DNA of 64,000 bases from Bin87 sp965217175. GTDB lineage: Bacteria > Chloroflexota > Dehalococcoidia > Lucifugimonadales > UBA3495. The position numbers were made by a program, and so were the translations under genes. Shown here piece after piece: positions 26,682-36,503 of this stretch. The notes under the pieces were generated by a model. The model had not been told where the DNA came from. It saw only the letters and a program-made list of their open reading frames with translations, and ran no database searches. The DNA is taken from NCBI GenBank assembly GCA_965217175.1, contig OZ244251.1, positions 3,286,001 to 3,350,000 on the forward strand, written 5' to 3'. Every line of letters begins with the position of its first letter. Position 1 is the stretch's first letter.

Positions 26682-27689
26682 TCAGTTTCCGAGGAGCAGC
26701 CCTCCCACGTCAGTGTCGAGTACCACCCCCTGAGCGATGATTGTCTCACCGTCCCGTCGAATTCCAGTGATTGGATACCTCTCCCCACTGTTATAACCGT
26801 GGAGGTCTTGTCCAGTCATCTGGGACTCTGCTCGTTCCGCCTCGACTGTGTTGGCAAACTCAAAATAGAGATGCAGGGTTGAGGTGTCGCCTTCATTCAT
26901 CATTCCCGCGACGGCAGTGAACCTCGGACGCGGGAAGCCGCTCCGGGCTTCCTCGGTTTCCGGATACCGCGCTACCTGAAAGTCAATGGGACCCGTTTCC
27001 ATCAAGAGACGCGCCAGGGTCTCATCGAGCTCGGCGCCATCCAGTCTCCGGTCTATGGTTTCTTCGAGTAACTGCCGGGGCAATGATCCGTCGCCTTGTG
27101 CCAGCAGCAGTGTGTCGGAGTCCGGCACAGCCAGGTACAGGTCGTAATGGTCCGTGAACGCAAACAATTCCAGTTCCCGATAGGTATAGAGAGTCGCCGC
27201 GCCCGTCGCGGCCGCCTCGCGAAGGACCTCCGGGAAGGTGCTGAAATCCCCGAGAAGAATCGCGACGCCTTCCACACTGCTGTTGACGCTAAATGCTGCG
27301 CTCGTGATTCCTGCTGACTTGACCAATGGGAAGTCGAGGACTTCGTTGGTGGCATTGACCAGCAGCAATAACTTGTCCTCCCAAGCATAGTCGTATTGGC
27401 TTGCCCGTTGAGATATTTTCCCGAATTCCACGAACCAGACTTGCGAGCGGTCTGTGGGAAGCCAGGCCAGCAGCATGGCAACGTTGTCCAGAGAACCCGC
27501 GGGGACAGACGTACTTGTTGGCATGGCCGGCGCCGGAGTGCCGGTTGGTGACAATGCTGCCGGTGTGGCTGCGGGGGACTGACAGCCCAAGACCGCGGCC
27601 AGCATCAGGGCCGCCAGGATGCGGGGCCCGAGAAAGGTGGCGATTGGACTGCGCAAGTTCTTCAAAAGGTCTCCGACTAATTGCTTCAA
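26682..27689 (-). CDS. Lipoprotein of unknown function, 335 aa
   Basis: The N-terminus has a hydrophobic signal segment (residues 19-35) ending in a lipobox AVLGC, with Cys36 as the lipidated residue. A Pro/Thr/Ala-rich linker (to about residue 65) follows. The mature domain (about 70-335) contains repeated strand-like motifs such as AAFSVNSSVEGVAILLGDFS and FAFTDHYDLYLAVPDSDTLL, and a C-terminal HLYFEFANTVEAERAE segment. The pattern resembles membrane-anchored extracellular domains that follow low-complexity linkers in Chloroflexota. No enzyme motif is visible. Its neighbours are tex and a gene-poor stretch, so context does not help. Confidence 0.75.
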   Translation of the reverse strand: MKQLVGDLLKNLRSPIATFLGPRILAALMLAAVLGCQSPAATPAALSPTGTPAPAMPTSTSVPAGSLDNVAMLLAWLPTDRSQVWFVEFGKISQRASQYDYAWEDKLLLLVNATNEVLDFPLVKSAGITSAAFSVNSSVEGVAILLGDFSTFPEVLREAAATGAATLYTYRELELFAFTDHYDLYLAVPDSDTLLLAQGDGSLPRQLLEETIDRRLDGAELDETLARLLMETGPIDFQVARYPETEEARSGFPRPRFTAVAGMMNEGDTSTLHLYFEFANTVEAERAESQMTGQDLHGYNSGERYPITGIRRDGETIIAQGVVLDTDVGGLLLGN

Positions 27690-29235
27690 GGGCTTCAGTG
27701 ATCAGATCCTATCTCGATACTCCAGCCGTCCGTTGTTGGATGAGCCGCCGCCAGCGAAGGTGTCATGATAACCCACATGACAGCTGGAGCAGTCCCAGAT
27801 AGTTATCGGCCTTCCGTAGTACCGCACCGAAAGAGCGGGCATCGTGTCTTGCCGCGCTAGGTATGGAGCGGCGACATGCGGCTCCTGAAAAATGGATAAC
27901 CCTGACCTGGCAAGGCGATGACCGACTGGAACCGCAAACGATGGGACATCTAGCGGACACCGGCCGGCCCGCATTTACCAGCGACATACCGACGCCACGA
28001 TGTTGTGCCCGTTCTGCAAGGCCGCCGACGCGTGAAAATGCCTCAACACCCTGGCAATCAAACCCGACACGCCCAACAACTCACCCCGCCGCGCCAGCTT
28101 TTTGCGGATCCCGGCCCACATCCACCGTCAGCTCCTAAGCACCGCTGCCCGGCCGACGTATGCTGCCACCCATAAATAAGCCCCCAAAATCCGCGCCCGG
28201 ACAGAACGGGCAAATCGAACCATAACAATGTGGGACGATTGCCGTCCAACTTGGCGCAATACGTCGTCCCTGACACGGGGTACGCCGATTGGTCCCTCGT
28301 CACTTACTCTAGCCTCGGTGCTTGCTAACGGGCAACGCCCCACCTGTTACTGGGCGCGGTGATTTCGCCACCGGTCAGCCACACCACCCGAATCGGGAAC
28401 AGAGCGCTGGCAGGATTTTTTGGATGGTTGAATGGAGCGGTTCGGCTTCCGAGCGTCGCAAGTTCAACCGCTAGCGACCTTCCCCCGAGAACGGTAGAAT
28501 CGGTATTCAAGCCGAAGAAAGTTGAGAGAGACTCGGCTTCAACCGATCCAAGTGGGCCTGGCGCATTGGGGTGAGCGCCAGAACCATCCATAGTTGGGAG
28601 GGGGCAGCACCGTTCCCCAAGATGTTCGGTTGGAGCGGCGAGCCGACGGCTCGAGATAGGGGGTTCGCGCCCAGGTGTGTGGTCTGGCAAGGCTGGCCGT
28701 CAGCAGCGTTAAAGGTCGTTGAGAACTCAACTGGACCGTGGTGTTGGGGCTCCGCAGCCCATGCCATCGCACTGGCCACGCCTAACTTTGCGTCGGCGTA
28801 AGTGCGGATGGGGAGCTTCTGAGCTCCTCCAACGACGGTCCAGGCGACGCGGATCCAACGCCGGGCAGCGCGGGCGCCCCTACTAACCCCCTGGCTCCAC
28901 GCCTTGCGTAGACATTCCCGGCTAAACGGCCTCCCGGCGCGGATGCAAAAGTTAACTTGATGCCGAATCGCTGCGGGCATTGTTGCACCGACTTGGGCGA
29001 CTCCTTAAGCATCGGATTCATGCCAGACTTAAACACGTGGTCGAACGGTGAACACGCTTATCGCCGCAGTCAGCCCGGGGATGTCGTATTCTCCGAAGAA
29101 TCGACGACCGGTGCGCGACATGGGGGTAGGACGCCAGGAGACCTCGGGGGATACCGTAGCTCAGGCGGTGCGCCGGTATACACGAAGCCAGTACCTTACT
29201 GGGAGCATCGTATCCCGGCTTCGTATCCCGGCATC
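27690..29235. other. 1.5-kb stretch without a supported gene
   Basis: Both strands carry only short overlapping frames. 27939-27996 repeats, at roughly four bases in five, the IS21-type end seen at 45367-45424. The short frame MLCPFCKAADA at about 28002 resembles a zinc-ribbon start but stops after 11 codons. A plus frame near 29030-29130 (PGDVVFSEESTTGARHGG) faintly recalls a cupin but is unsupported. It is probably decayed DNA. Confidence 0.4.
27939..27996. repeat. IS21-type terminal repeat fragment
   Basis: The segment starting CGATGGGACATCTAGCGGAC matches the one starting CGATGAGACACCTAGCGGAT at 45367, next to an istA remnant. It is probably an orphan end of the same element type. Confidence 0.5.
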
Positions 29236-31575
29236 CTACCCCGCCGCCACACCATCAGTCAGTATCACTCCCGAATCCAGCAAGGTTTGGTAACGGCTCC
29301 CCAAGCCATGTTCTTCCAGAATCTCCCGGGCGTGGGAACCAGGTTTGGGGGCGGGTATGCCCGGGCGCACCGGGGTGCGCGACAGTCGCGGCGCGGGACC
29401 GCAAGTAGTCACCATTCCCAACTCGTCGTGCTCCCGGGTAACGCTAAGTCCGTGGGACACCACCCAGGGGTCGGTCATCAGCTCCCTGACGTTGGTGACG
29501 ACCCGCTGCGCGCCGATGCCGGCGGCGGCCAGTCGCTCCACCCAGAACGCCACGCTGTTCCCCTGGAACCGCTCTTCCAGCGAAGAAGCCAGGGCATCTC
29601 CCCGAAGGGAGTCTATTCCAGACAGTCCCTCCAAGCCTGACAGCCTTGATAGGGCCAATGCCGGAACTCCTATAAAGAACCAGCCGTCACTGGCCTGGTA
29701 GGCCCGATGCAACGGGCCGGTACCCAGGGCGTCCTGCCCGCTGGTCTCGTTCCACTGCTTTCCCTCGTAAAGCTGCATGAAGGGCGATTGCAGCGTCATG
29801 GCCGTGTAGGCCAGGGCTGAGTCTATGTGCTGGCCCTCTCCGGTGCGCTGCCGGTGCAGCAGGGCCAGGGCCACCCCATAGGCGCCCATGAAACCCGTGC
29901 CGTAGTCGTTCACCGGGTTGGGCTGCGACTCGGGCATACCATCACCGCCGAAACGACGGGTCATCCCGGCAGTGGCCTGGGCAAACCCCTCGTGACCGGG
30001 GCGCTCCGCCCAGGGGCCGATGTGCCCGTAAGCGTTCAATGAAGCGTAGATTATGTCGGGCTTGCGCTTTCTCACCTCTTCGTATCCCAGGCCCAGCCTC
30101 TCCAGGCTGCCGGCGCGATAGTTCTGGGCCACCACGTCGGCATCCTCCAGCAACTTCCAGAAAACGTCGCGCCCCTCTTCAGATTTCAGGTCCAACAGGA
30201 TACTGCGCTTGCCCCGGTTGATGTCGTTATGCCGGGCCACGGTGGAGCCGCGGCTGGGGTTATCTATCTTGATAACATTGGCCCCGTACTCGGCCAGCGT
30301 CCGGCCCATGGTGGGGCCGGCCAAGATTATGCACAGGTCCAGCACCTTCACCCCGTCAAGGGCGGAACTCATGGCGTCCTGGTGCGCCGGCGCCTCGGAA
30401 GCGGGGCGAGGTTTCAACTCCGCGAGAATTTCTCCCCGATGCTGGTCGAGAGTGGGGGCCGGACCGCGCACCCTGCCCGGTGTCAAAGACATCCGGGCGT
30501 TGATTCCCGGCTGTAGCATCTTGCCGTAGGTGGGGTCGTCAACCTCCACCACCATCTGGGAGGCTCGGGCGTGGGGATGGTCAAACCACTCGGCGCTGGT
30601 GCGGCAGACCGCCCCCTCGCTGCCCGCCTCGGCGATCAGGTCTTCCCATTCCTGTGCAGTACGAGTCAAAAAGAGTTCCCGAATCCGTTGCTGGGCCTCG
30701 GCGCGGAATTGGGGGACGTCCAGGGGGCGGTCGAAGTCGGTAAGGCCCTCGTCATCCCACGATGTAATCCCGGCGGCTTCAACAAACGGCCGGAAGTTCT
30801 GGTTGCCGGAGCCGCCGAATCGCACGTACTGGCCGTCGCTGCACTGGAAGATGCCGCCCCACAACTCCTGCAGCGTCGGAATCGCCGGCGGAGCGTTGTG
30901 CACCCGCACTCCGAAACGCCCCAGGGACTGGAACATGCTGTCAAAAAGGGGGACTTCAATACGTTGCCCCACGCCATGGCGCTCCCGGGCGTTCAGGGCC
31001 ACGACGATGGCCACTACCGACTGGAAGGCCCCATAGACCGAGGCGATGGGAATGGCCGTATAGACCGGACGCGGGCTATCGGCGTTGGGCGGGCGGAAGG
31101 TGGCCGACGCCGCTCCCACAACTCCTTCGTAAGCCGGAATGGCCGCTCTGGGATCGTCGGACGCAAATCCCGGAATGGAGCAGTAAACCAGGCGGGGGTT
31201 GGCCCGAGTCATCTCCTCGGGTCCCAGCCTCAATCGGTCCATGGTCCCGGGCCGGAAGTTCTCGACCACCACATCGGCGCTCTGCATGAGGGACCGGGCA
31301 ATGGCCGAGTCATCCGCCCGCTTGAGGTCCAGGGTTATGCTCCGCTTGCCTCGGTTCCACGTTGAGTTGGCCGGGGTCTTCCAGCGGGGTCCGCCGGGAG
31401 GGTCAACCCGGATAACGTCGGCACCCTGATCCGCCAGCAACATTCCCGCCAAGGGCCCGGAAACATACTGCCCGAAGTCAATTACCCGAATGTGTTCCAG
31501 TGCTCCTGCGATGTCCGGCCCCTCCCACTGATTGGCTAAAAAGATTAGCTTCGTGGACAAAGCGCAGGCTAACAC
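29236..31575 (-). CDS. Fused two-domain CaiB/BaiF (class III) CoA-transferase
   Basis: A 779-aa protein with two complete CoA_transf_3 domains in tandem. Domain 1 (about residues 24-395) has RVIDFGQYVSGPLAGMLLAD, GADVIRVDPPGG, KRSITLDLK and VVVENFRPGTMDRLRLG. Domain 2 (about 405-775) has KVLDLCIILAGPTMGRTLAE, GANVIKIDNP, GKRSILLDLKSEEGRDVF and a long substrate-binding half. Family members move CoA between carboxylic acids and normally form interlocked dimers, so the fusion may supply both halves in one chain. The substrate cannot be read. The true start is uncertain: a GTG gives the long form, while the first domain proper begins near residue 24 after GGGAGGGG. It is divergent from the ThDP decarboxylase pair. 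Confidence 0.9.
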   Translation of the reverse strand: MLACALSTKLIFLANQWEGPDIAGALEHIRVIDFGQYVSGPLAGMLLADQGADVIRVDPPGGPRWKTPANSTWNRGKRSITLDLKRADDSAIARSLMQSADVVVENFRPGTMDRLRLGPEEMTRANPRLVYCSIPGFASDDPRAAIPAYEGVVGAASATFRPPNADSPRPVYTAIPIASVYGAFQSVVAIVVALNARERHGVGQRIEVPLFDSMFQSLGRFGVRVHNAPPAIPTLQELWGGIFQCSDGQYVRFGGSGNQNFRPFVEAAGITSWDDEGLTDFDRPLDVPQFRAEAQQRIRELFLTRTAQEWEDLIAEAGSEGAVCRTSAEWFDHPHARASQMVVEVDDPTYGKMLQPGINARMSLTPGRVRGPAPTLDQHRGEILAELKPRPASEAPAHQDAMSSALDGVKVLDLCIILAGPTMGRTLAEYGANVIKIDNPSRGSTVARHNDINRGKRSILLDLKSEEGRDVFWKLLEDADVVAQNYRAGSLERLGLGYEEVRKRKPDIIYASLNAYGHIGPWAERPGHEGFAQATAGMTRRFGGDGMPESQPNPVNDYGTGFMGAYGVALALLHRQRTGEGQHIDSALAYTAMTLQSPFMQLYEGKQWNETSGQDALGTGPLHRAYQASDGWFFIGVPALALSRLSGLEGLSGIDSLRGDALASSLEERFQGNSVAFWVERLAAAGIGAQRVVTNVRELMTDPWVVSHGLSVTREHDELGMVTTCGPAPRLSRTPVRPGIPAPKPGSHAREILEEHGLGSRYQTLLDSGVILTDGVAAG

Positions 31576-31785
31576 TGCGGGTATGAGCGGTCAACCGCCG
31601 GCGTCGGAACACGGTGACATCACATCCGTGGCGACAAGTCCTTTCACTATCTCGCCTGGCATCCCAAAATTGACCCTCTCGGTCTGGGTTACTATAATGG
31701 GCAGAGTCCACAGCAGTAGCGGGTCTTTGCCCAGGCAACGGAAACCGTGACTGCTAGGTTCACAGCGTACGTGAGGAGGACTTTC

Positions 31786-32304
31786 ATGGTTGAACAGCAG
31801 GCAGCGGTGCTGAGCCCGGAAACTCTGATAGAGGAGTTCCACAAGAACGGTGTCACCCATGTGGTGACCATTCCTGACAGCGAGACCAACTACCTGTACG
31901 AGTTGATGCAGAACCAGCCTTGGCTGGAAATCGTCCCTGCCTCCCGGGAAGGTGAGACCTTCGCCATCGCCCTGGGGCTGATAATCGGTGGCAAGACCCC
32001 GGTGTGCCTGATTCAGAACACGGGCATGATGGAATCGGGCGACTCCATTCGGGGTATGGCCCTGGACTCCGGGTTCCCGCTGGTAATGGTGGTGGGCTAT
32101 CGTGGCTGGAACCGCCACGGCGTTATAACCGACTCGGTGGCCCGCTACACCGAGCCGTTCCTGAACGCCTATCGCATCAACTACTACCTGGTGGAGCAGG
32201 ATGCCGACAGTTCGCGCATCTCCGTGGCCTTCGAGGAGGCCCGGACCACCAAGCGGCCAGTTGCTATCCTGGTGGGCGACGAATACCACGGGTTCAACCG
32301 CTAG
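31786..32304 (+). CDS. ComD-like ThDP-enzyme alpha subunit (sulfopyruvate-decarboxylase type)
   Basis: A 172-aa protein matching the PYR (alpha) domain of split thiamine-diphosphate decarboxylases. It shows NGVTHVVTIPDSETNYLYEL, EIVPASREGETFAIALGLII with the Glu that activates ThDP, CLIQNTGMMESGDSIRGMAL, and VAFEEARTTKRPVAILVGDE. Sulfopyruvate and phosphonopyruvate decarboxylases have this split form; the real 2-oxoacid substrate is unknown. The start is the ATG after GAGGAGG, giving MVEQQAAVLSP. The beta subunit follows 117 bases downstream, so the two form one operon and one enzyme. The adjacent divergent CoA-transferase suggests a shared acid-degradation pathway. Confidence 0.85.
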   Translation: MVEQQAAVLSPETLIEEFHKNGVTHVVTIPDSETNYLYELMQNQPWLEIVPASREGETFAIALGLIIGGKTPVCLIQNTGMMESGDSIRGMALDSGFPLVMVVGYRGWNRHGVITDSVARYTEPFLNAYRINYYLVEQDADSSRISVAFEEARTTKRPVAILVGDEYHGFNR

Positions 32305-32421
32305 ACGGATAACCCTTCGCCAAAAATTATTGCTCTATCGGTGCCCCTACCACGTGCGTTCCGTCATCCTGGGCTGGGGCGGGGTACGGAGCAAAAAAGA
32401 TCCACGCAACGGAGGCAAAGA

Positions 32422-33012
32422 ATGATTCATTCCCAGGAGGTATTCCGAGTATTCCAAGAGTACCGGGGCGATGCCATCGTGATTCCCACCGGCACTTCCG
32501 GTCGGCACTGGCGGGAATTCAGCACCAACGAGAACCGGGACATGAACCTGGGAGGCGCAATGGGCCAGACCACTTCGGCGGCCCTGGGACTGGCCTTGGG
32601 ACTGCCTGATGAAAAGGTGGTGCTGTTCGATTCCGAAGGCGCGCTGCTGATGAACCTAGGGATACTGGCTACTATTGCCGGCAAGATGCCGAAAAACTTC
32701 TGCCACATTTTGTTGGACAATGAGTGCTACGCTACCACTGGAGGGCAGCCGGTTCCCAACGCGCAGGAGATTAACTACGCCGGTGTAGCCAAAGAAGCCG
32801 GTTATTCCTCTGCCTACAGCTTCGACGACCTGGAAGAATTCGCCACCAATGTGGAGCAAATAATGCAGGATACCGGCCCGGTATTCGTCGCCATCAAAGT
32901 TGTGCCGGAGGTAGAGAACGAGCCAATAGGTATGCGGGAGCGTGTCCCTACCCGTAGCCGCGCCGAGACCATCCGGGACTTGCAGACGGAATTGGGCATT
33001 AGCGCCGGTTGA
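32422..33012 (+). CDS. ComE-like ThDP-enzyme beta subunit (sulfopyruvate-decarboxylase type)
   Basis: A 196-aa PP-domain partner of the preceding gene. It binds the diphosphate and Mg of ThDP. The ThDP motif appears as VVLFDSEGALLMNLGILATI, ending CHILLDNECYATTGGQP, the equivalent of GDGS...LDNxxYxSTGGQ in ComE. Upstream it has TSGRHWREFSTNENRDMNLG and GAMGQTTSAALGLALGL, typical of this fold. The start is the ATG after CGGAGGCAAAGA; an upstream in-frame extension lacks a ribosome site. A strong hairpin (33044-33068) follows the stop and closes the operon. Confidence 0.87.
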   Translation: MIHSQEVFRVFQEYRGDAIVIPTGTSGRHWREFSTNENRDMNLGGAMGQTTSAALGLALGLPDEKVVLFDSEGALLMNLGILATIAGKMPKNFCHILLDNECYATTGGQPVPNAQEINYAGVAKEAGYSSAYSFDDLEEFATNVEQIMQDTGPVFVAIKVVPEVENEPIGMRERVPTRSRAETIRDLQTELGISAG

Positions 33013-33043
33013 CCTTCGCGGCCGTCCACCTATTATGAGATTA

Positions 33044-33068
33044 CAGGGGCGCACAATGTGCGCCCCTG
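33044..33068 (+). terminator. Strong hairpin after the ThDP decarboxylase operon
   Basis: Perfect 11-bp arms CAGGGGCGCAC / GTGCGCCCCTG with a 3-base loop lie 32 bases past the stop. There is no T-run, so it may act with Rho or as an RNA-stabilising stem. Confidence 0.6.
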
Positions 33069-33219
33069 AGTCGTGCCGCGCGGCCTGTATAGCGTCCAAT
33101 CCGGGCTACGCCAGCGTCAGCAGCCCCACGTAGCAAAGCATTGCGCGGGTGAGCATTCCCGCCTGCAACTCTCCTTGCCCCTCGGCGACTTCGTCAACCC
33201 TAGCCAGTATTGGCGCCGG

Positions 33220-33926
33220 GATGACGATATTAACCTGCACCGGCTTGGCCGAAAGCTTGGAAAGGTCGACATCTACCAAAGCTCAAATGCCGCCGGCGTA
33301 GTCATGGTTAGCTCGGTGCGCTTAAATGGGCGTCTGCTCTGTAATGAGCTGAACATCATGGACCGCAGTTTCGACCACTTGGTGTTCTCCAAGAACAATC
33401 AGCGGCTATTGGACGCCGACATGGCGCGGGAGTTTCTGCTGGCAATAGTGGAGCAGGCTCGGGAGCAGCCGCTGCTGTCGGAGGAGCATTTCAGTCTGGA
33501 CGGCACATTTCTGGAAGCCTGGGCATCGGTGAAGAGTTTCCGGCCGCGGGATGAAGACCCTCCGTCGGGGGACGGTTCGGTGAGGGTGGGGGACGCAATC
33601 GGGAGGTGGACTTTCGCGGGGGAGCGGCGGCGCAATGAGACCCATCGGTCCACCACCGACCCCAATGCCCGGCTGGCCAGGAAGGGTAAGAGCAAGGAAG
33701 CGCGCCTTTGTTTCGGCGCCCACGTGCTAATGGACAATCGGGAGGGTCTGGTGGTGGACGTGCGCTACACCCCAGCCGACGGCGCCTGGGAACGGGACGC
33801 CGCGTTGGAGATGCTGGCGTCGTCGCCGAGTGCCCGGCGCATCACTGTGGGCGCCGACCATGGCTACGATACCAGGGGTTTCATCAAGGGATGCCGCAAC
33901 CTGAAGGTAACGCCCCATGTTGCACC
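33220..33926 (+). pseudogene. IS5/IS1182-type transposase, truncated at both ends
   Basis: The readable part runs from a damaged N-terminal DUF772-like region (IMDRSFDHLVFSKNNQRLLD, FLLAIVEQAREQPLLSEEHF) into the catalytic domain. The latter shows FSLDGTFLEAWASVKSFRPR, THRSTTDPNARLARKGKSKE, ARLCFGAHVLMDNREGLVVD and GADHGYDTRGFIKGCRN. Similarity ends at VTPHVA (near 33926), where the next element begins. The final catalytic Glu region is missing. The first part before about 33220 is unrelated sequence. Confidence 0.8.
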
Positions 33927-35013
33927 GACAGCCGGCCAGTCCGCGAAGCACCACGACAACGGCACCGGCATCGCTGCGACGCTGCTGACTGGGCAGCAAC
34001 TGCAGGGTGTGCCACTGGAATTTCACGGTGTTGCCCCTGGCCACTCTTCTGCGATGCTTGAAGCACAGGATTTGCTCCAGGCGTAAACCCGGCGGCAAGG
34101 GCTGGAATGCCGGATCAGGACACTGGGCGGGCACCCGAAAACGCCGGTTGAACCGCGGCAGGAACTGCTTCAATACGGCCTTAGCTTGTTCAATCGTGGT
34201 TGCTCCGGCGAGCCGCAGTTCCGTGATCAGGCGGTCCTGGAAGGTTCCCGCCGTCCGCTCCGCACGCCCTTTCGCCTGCGGAGACAGGGCGAATATCAGT
34301 TGTATCCCCAGTTCTCCCATTGCTCGTCCGAACTGGGTTAGCGCGCCGGCGGGCTGATATTCCGCCCGGTGTTTGAAGACCGGGTGGCGGTCAGTGTATA
34401 GAGCGAGAGGAATGCCGCAGCGTCGCAGCAGGCCCCGCATCAGCAGCAGGTAGTTGTGGCTGTCCTCCTGATCGCAGAACCGGGCGTTGACCACACAGCC
34501 GGTGGCGTCGTCCACCGCCAGCAGCAACGTGAATGGCGGGCTGTATTCGCCCAGGCACCGGTGATAACTGGCGTCCGACTGGATCAGCACGCCGTCCCGA
34601 GGCATGCGTTGGCGACGTACCCGGTGCTTGGGCGGACGCCTTCGCCGCGGACTGCTCATTCCGGCCTTCGCGAGGAGGCGTCGCAGGGTGGTCCGGCCAA
34701 TGTAGATTCCTTCCCGTTCCCCCAGCAACTCGTTGAGATGGGCGTGGTTGGCTCCCACGCATCTGGTCTGGGCCAGGTGCGGCACGTCGGCGATCACTGC
34801 CTCGGGTGTGGCATTGGGTGGCTTGCGGCCCGTGTGGCCGTGGGCCAGGGCGGCGGCTCCGCTCTCCTGGTAAGTCGCCAGCATGGGTCGTGCGTGCCGT
34901 GGGCACGCACCCATCAACTCGGCCGACTGATCCGACGTATTCTGCTCAGTCAGCAGACTGTTCAAAACCTGTAGCCTGGCCAGTTCTTTCGGAGTCAATG
35001 ACACATTCTCCAT
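33927..35013 (-). CDS. ISNCY-type (integrase-core) transposase
   Basis: The frame starts MENVSLTPKELARLQVLNSL and has an N-terminal helix-turn-helix region. An rve-like integrase core follows, with the first Asp in GVLIQSDASYHRCLG, the second in IPLALYTDRHPVFKH, and the Glu in AKGRAERTAGTFQDRLITEL. The C-terminus normally ends after KFQWHTLQLLPSQQR with a few dozen residues. Here the frame passes out of the element into the older IS5-type gene near residue 360 and gains a meaningless tail to 33727. The element was therefore cut at its 3' end or inserted into the older transposase. The catalytic residues are intact. Confidence 0.8.
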
Positions 35014-35035
35014 AATGCGACATTCTCGCTTGCCA

Positions 35036-35190
35036 GTCAGTCAGGACCATTTCGCTGAACGTCTACACCCCAGTGGTACGTTTTCGCGCCGCCCTTGACA
35101 TCACCGGGCTTGAGGGTGACCGCATCGTCGGAGATTTCCAGATCGAATTCGCCACAGGGCGGCAGCACCCAGTAAATGTAGTGGCTTAAA
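35036..35190 (-). pseudogene. Cupin-like C-terminal fragment
   Basis: The minus frame reads YWVLPPCGEFDLEISDDAVT, then LKPGDVKGGAKTYHWGVDVQ and a stop at 35036. The EFDLEISDDAVTLKPGDV stretch matches the GEIDLxxxxxxxTLKPGDVV signature of cupins. The following residues diverge from the usual QRGTYHAW, so the tail is probably frameshifted. The 5' part is missing. Confidence 0.45.
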
Positions 35191-35612
35191 TTGACACTAC
35201 ATGGTGGTGATCAAGCCGCGGAAGAATGGCGACCCGAGGGCACAAAGGGATGAGTGATGTTCGTCAGCATCGCGTTCTTCGGAAACGCCGCGGCCCTCTG
35301 CGGCGCTTTTGTACTGTAGCCTAACGCAGGTTTCCGCGGTCAGTTATCGCAGACAACCCCGTCCCTGTCGGCGTTTCTGGCGCTGGGTACTATCCACTTC
35401 GGGAACCCGCGTCCGTTGCCCTTGCTCCCTTGAATCTGAGATTCTCCTGCGGCCTGAGCCGCGACGCTGGACGCCGTGCCCTTCACGGTGTACAACGCCC
35501 CCGCCTGAATGCCCGGCCCTGACCTTCGGGCAACGGGCGTGGAAGGGGGCATCAATTCCCCGGGTTCTCACGATGGCTCTTGGCGGCTCGTTGTGTAGTC
35601 CCCTGCCGCAGG
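35191..35612. other. Intergenic region downstream of the ABC operon
   Basis: A terminator-like hairpin with a T-run lies at 35286-35310. A minus frame (35555-35340) ending in SARNADRDGVVCDN is not recognised and overlaps other frames. No ATPase gene for the adjacent ABC transporter lies here. Confidence 0.4.
35286..35310 (+). terminator. Rho-independent-like terminator
   Basis: CGCCGC and GCGGCG arms around 8 bases are followed by CTTTTG on the plus strand. No intact plus-strand gene lies immediately upstream, so its purpose is unclear. Confidence 0.45.
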
Positions 35613-36485
35613 TCAGACCCGGCGAAGCTTCGGGTCCAGGTAGTCGCGCAGCCAGTCGCCGAGGAAGTTGAACGCCATCACCACTACGGTTATTGCCACG
35701 CCGGGGAAAAGGGACAACCACCACATATCCAGGATGACGTTACGCCCCTCGGCTACCATGATGCCCCAGGCCGGCGACCCCGGGGCCAATCCCAACCCCA
35801 GGAAACTCAGGGAGGCTTCAAGCAGAATCACCTGTCCCACCTGAATGCTGGTCAGCACCATCAAAGTATTGACCACGTTGGGGAAAACATGCCGGATAAT
35901 GACTACCGGAGGGCTGACCCCGGCGATTTTGGCCAGAATTACGTAGTCTCGTTCCCTGATGCTCAGGGTATCGCCCCGTATCATCCGGGCGAACCTGGCC
36001 CACACGGTGACTGCCACCGCGATGATGATATTCTCCGTGCCCTGGCCCAGCAGTACCACGATGACCAAGGCTACCAGGATAGTAGGGAATCCCATCACGG
36101 CGTCGGCGATACGCATGATGACTGCGCCAATCACGCCCCCCAGGTATCCGGAAATTAGTCCCAGAACGGTGCCCACGATGGCCCCGGTAGCCAGGGCTAC
36201 CAGACTGATGTAAACAGTGGTTCGGGCACCGAAGATCATCCGACTCAACATATCCCGGCCCAGGATGTCGGTACCCAGCAGGTACTCGCTGTTCTGACCC
36301 GGGGGGATGCGGCTGTTGATGATGTCCTTGTCGTTGGGGTCGTGAGGGGACAACTGCGGCGCTAACGCAGAGCACACCAGCAGAATGGCCAGGATCACTA
36401 TGGGTATCCAAGGCAGCTTGGACCTGCTGATCCGCTGTTGTAGTTGACCGAGTCGACTTTCTTTGGTTATTGCCGTTTGCGCCAT
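35613..36485 (-). CDS. ABC transporter permease, DppC/OppC type
   Basis: A 290-aa inner-membrane permease for oligopeptide- or nickel-type import. The N-terminal OppC_N helix is near residues 25-45 (WIPIVILAILLVCSALAPQL). LLGTDILGRDMLSRMIFGAR follows, and the BPD_transp_1 domain occupies about 85-285 with five further helices. The EAA cytoplasmic loop that docks the ATPase is seen as DYVILAKIAGVSPPVVIIRH. It is 18 bases downstream of the DppB-type gene on the same strand and clearly co-transcribed. The usual downstream DppD/DppF ATPase genes are absent. Confidence 0.93.
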   Translation of the reverse strand: MAQTAITKESRLGQLQQRISRSKLPWIPIVILAILLVCSALAPQLSPHDPNDKDIINSRIPPGQNSEYLLGTDILGRDMLSRMIFGARTTVYISLVALATGAIVGTVLGLISGYLGGVIGAVIMRIADAVMGFPTILVALVIVVLLGQGTENIIIAVAVTVWARFARMIRGDTLSIRERDYVILAKIAGVSPPVVIIRHVFPNVVNTLMVLTSIQVGQVILLEASLSFLGLGLAPGSPAWGIMVAEGRNVILDMWWLSLFPGVAITVVVMAFNFLGDWLRDYLDPKLRRV

Positions 36486-36503
36486 TTCCAGTTCTCCCTC
36501 GCT

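Noticed and set aside
28331..28980. Overlapping frames of 70-157 codons on both strands
   Set aside because: No motif, no start signal, and equal plausibility on both strands.
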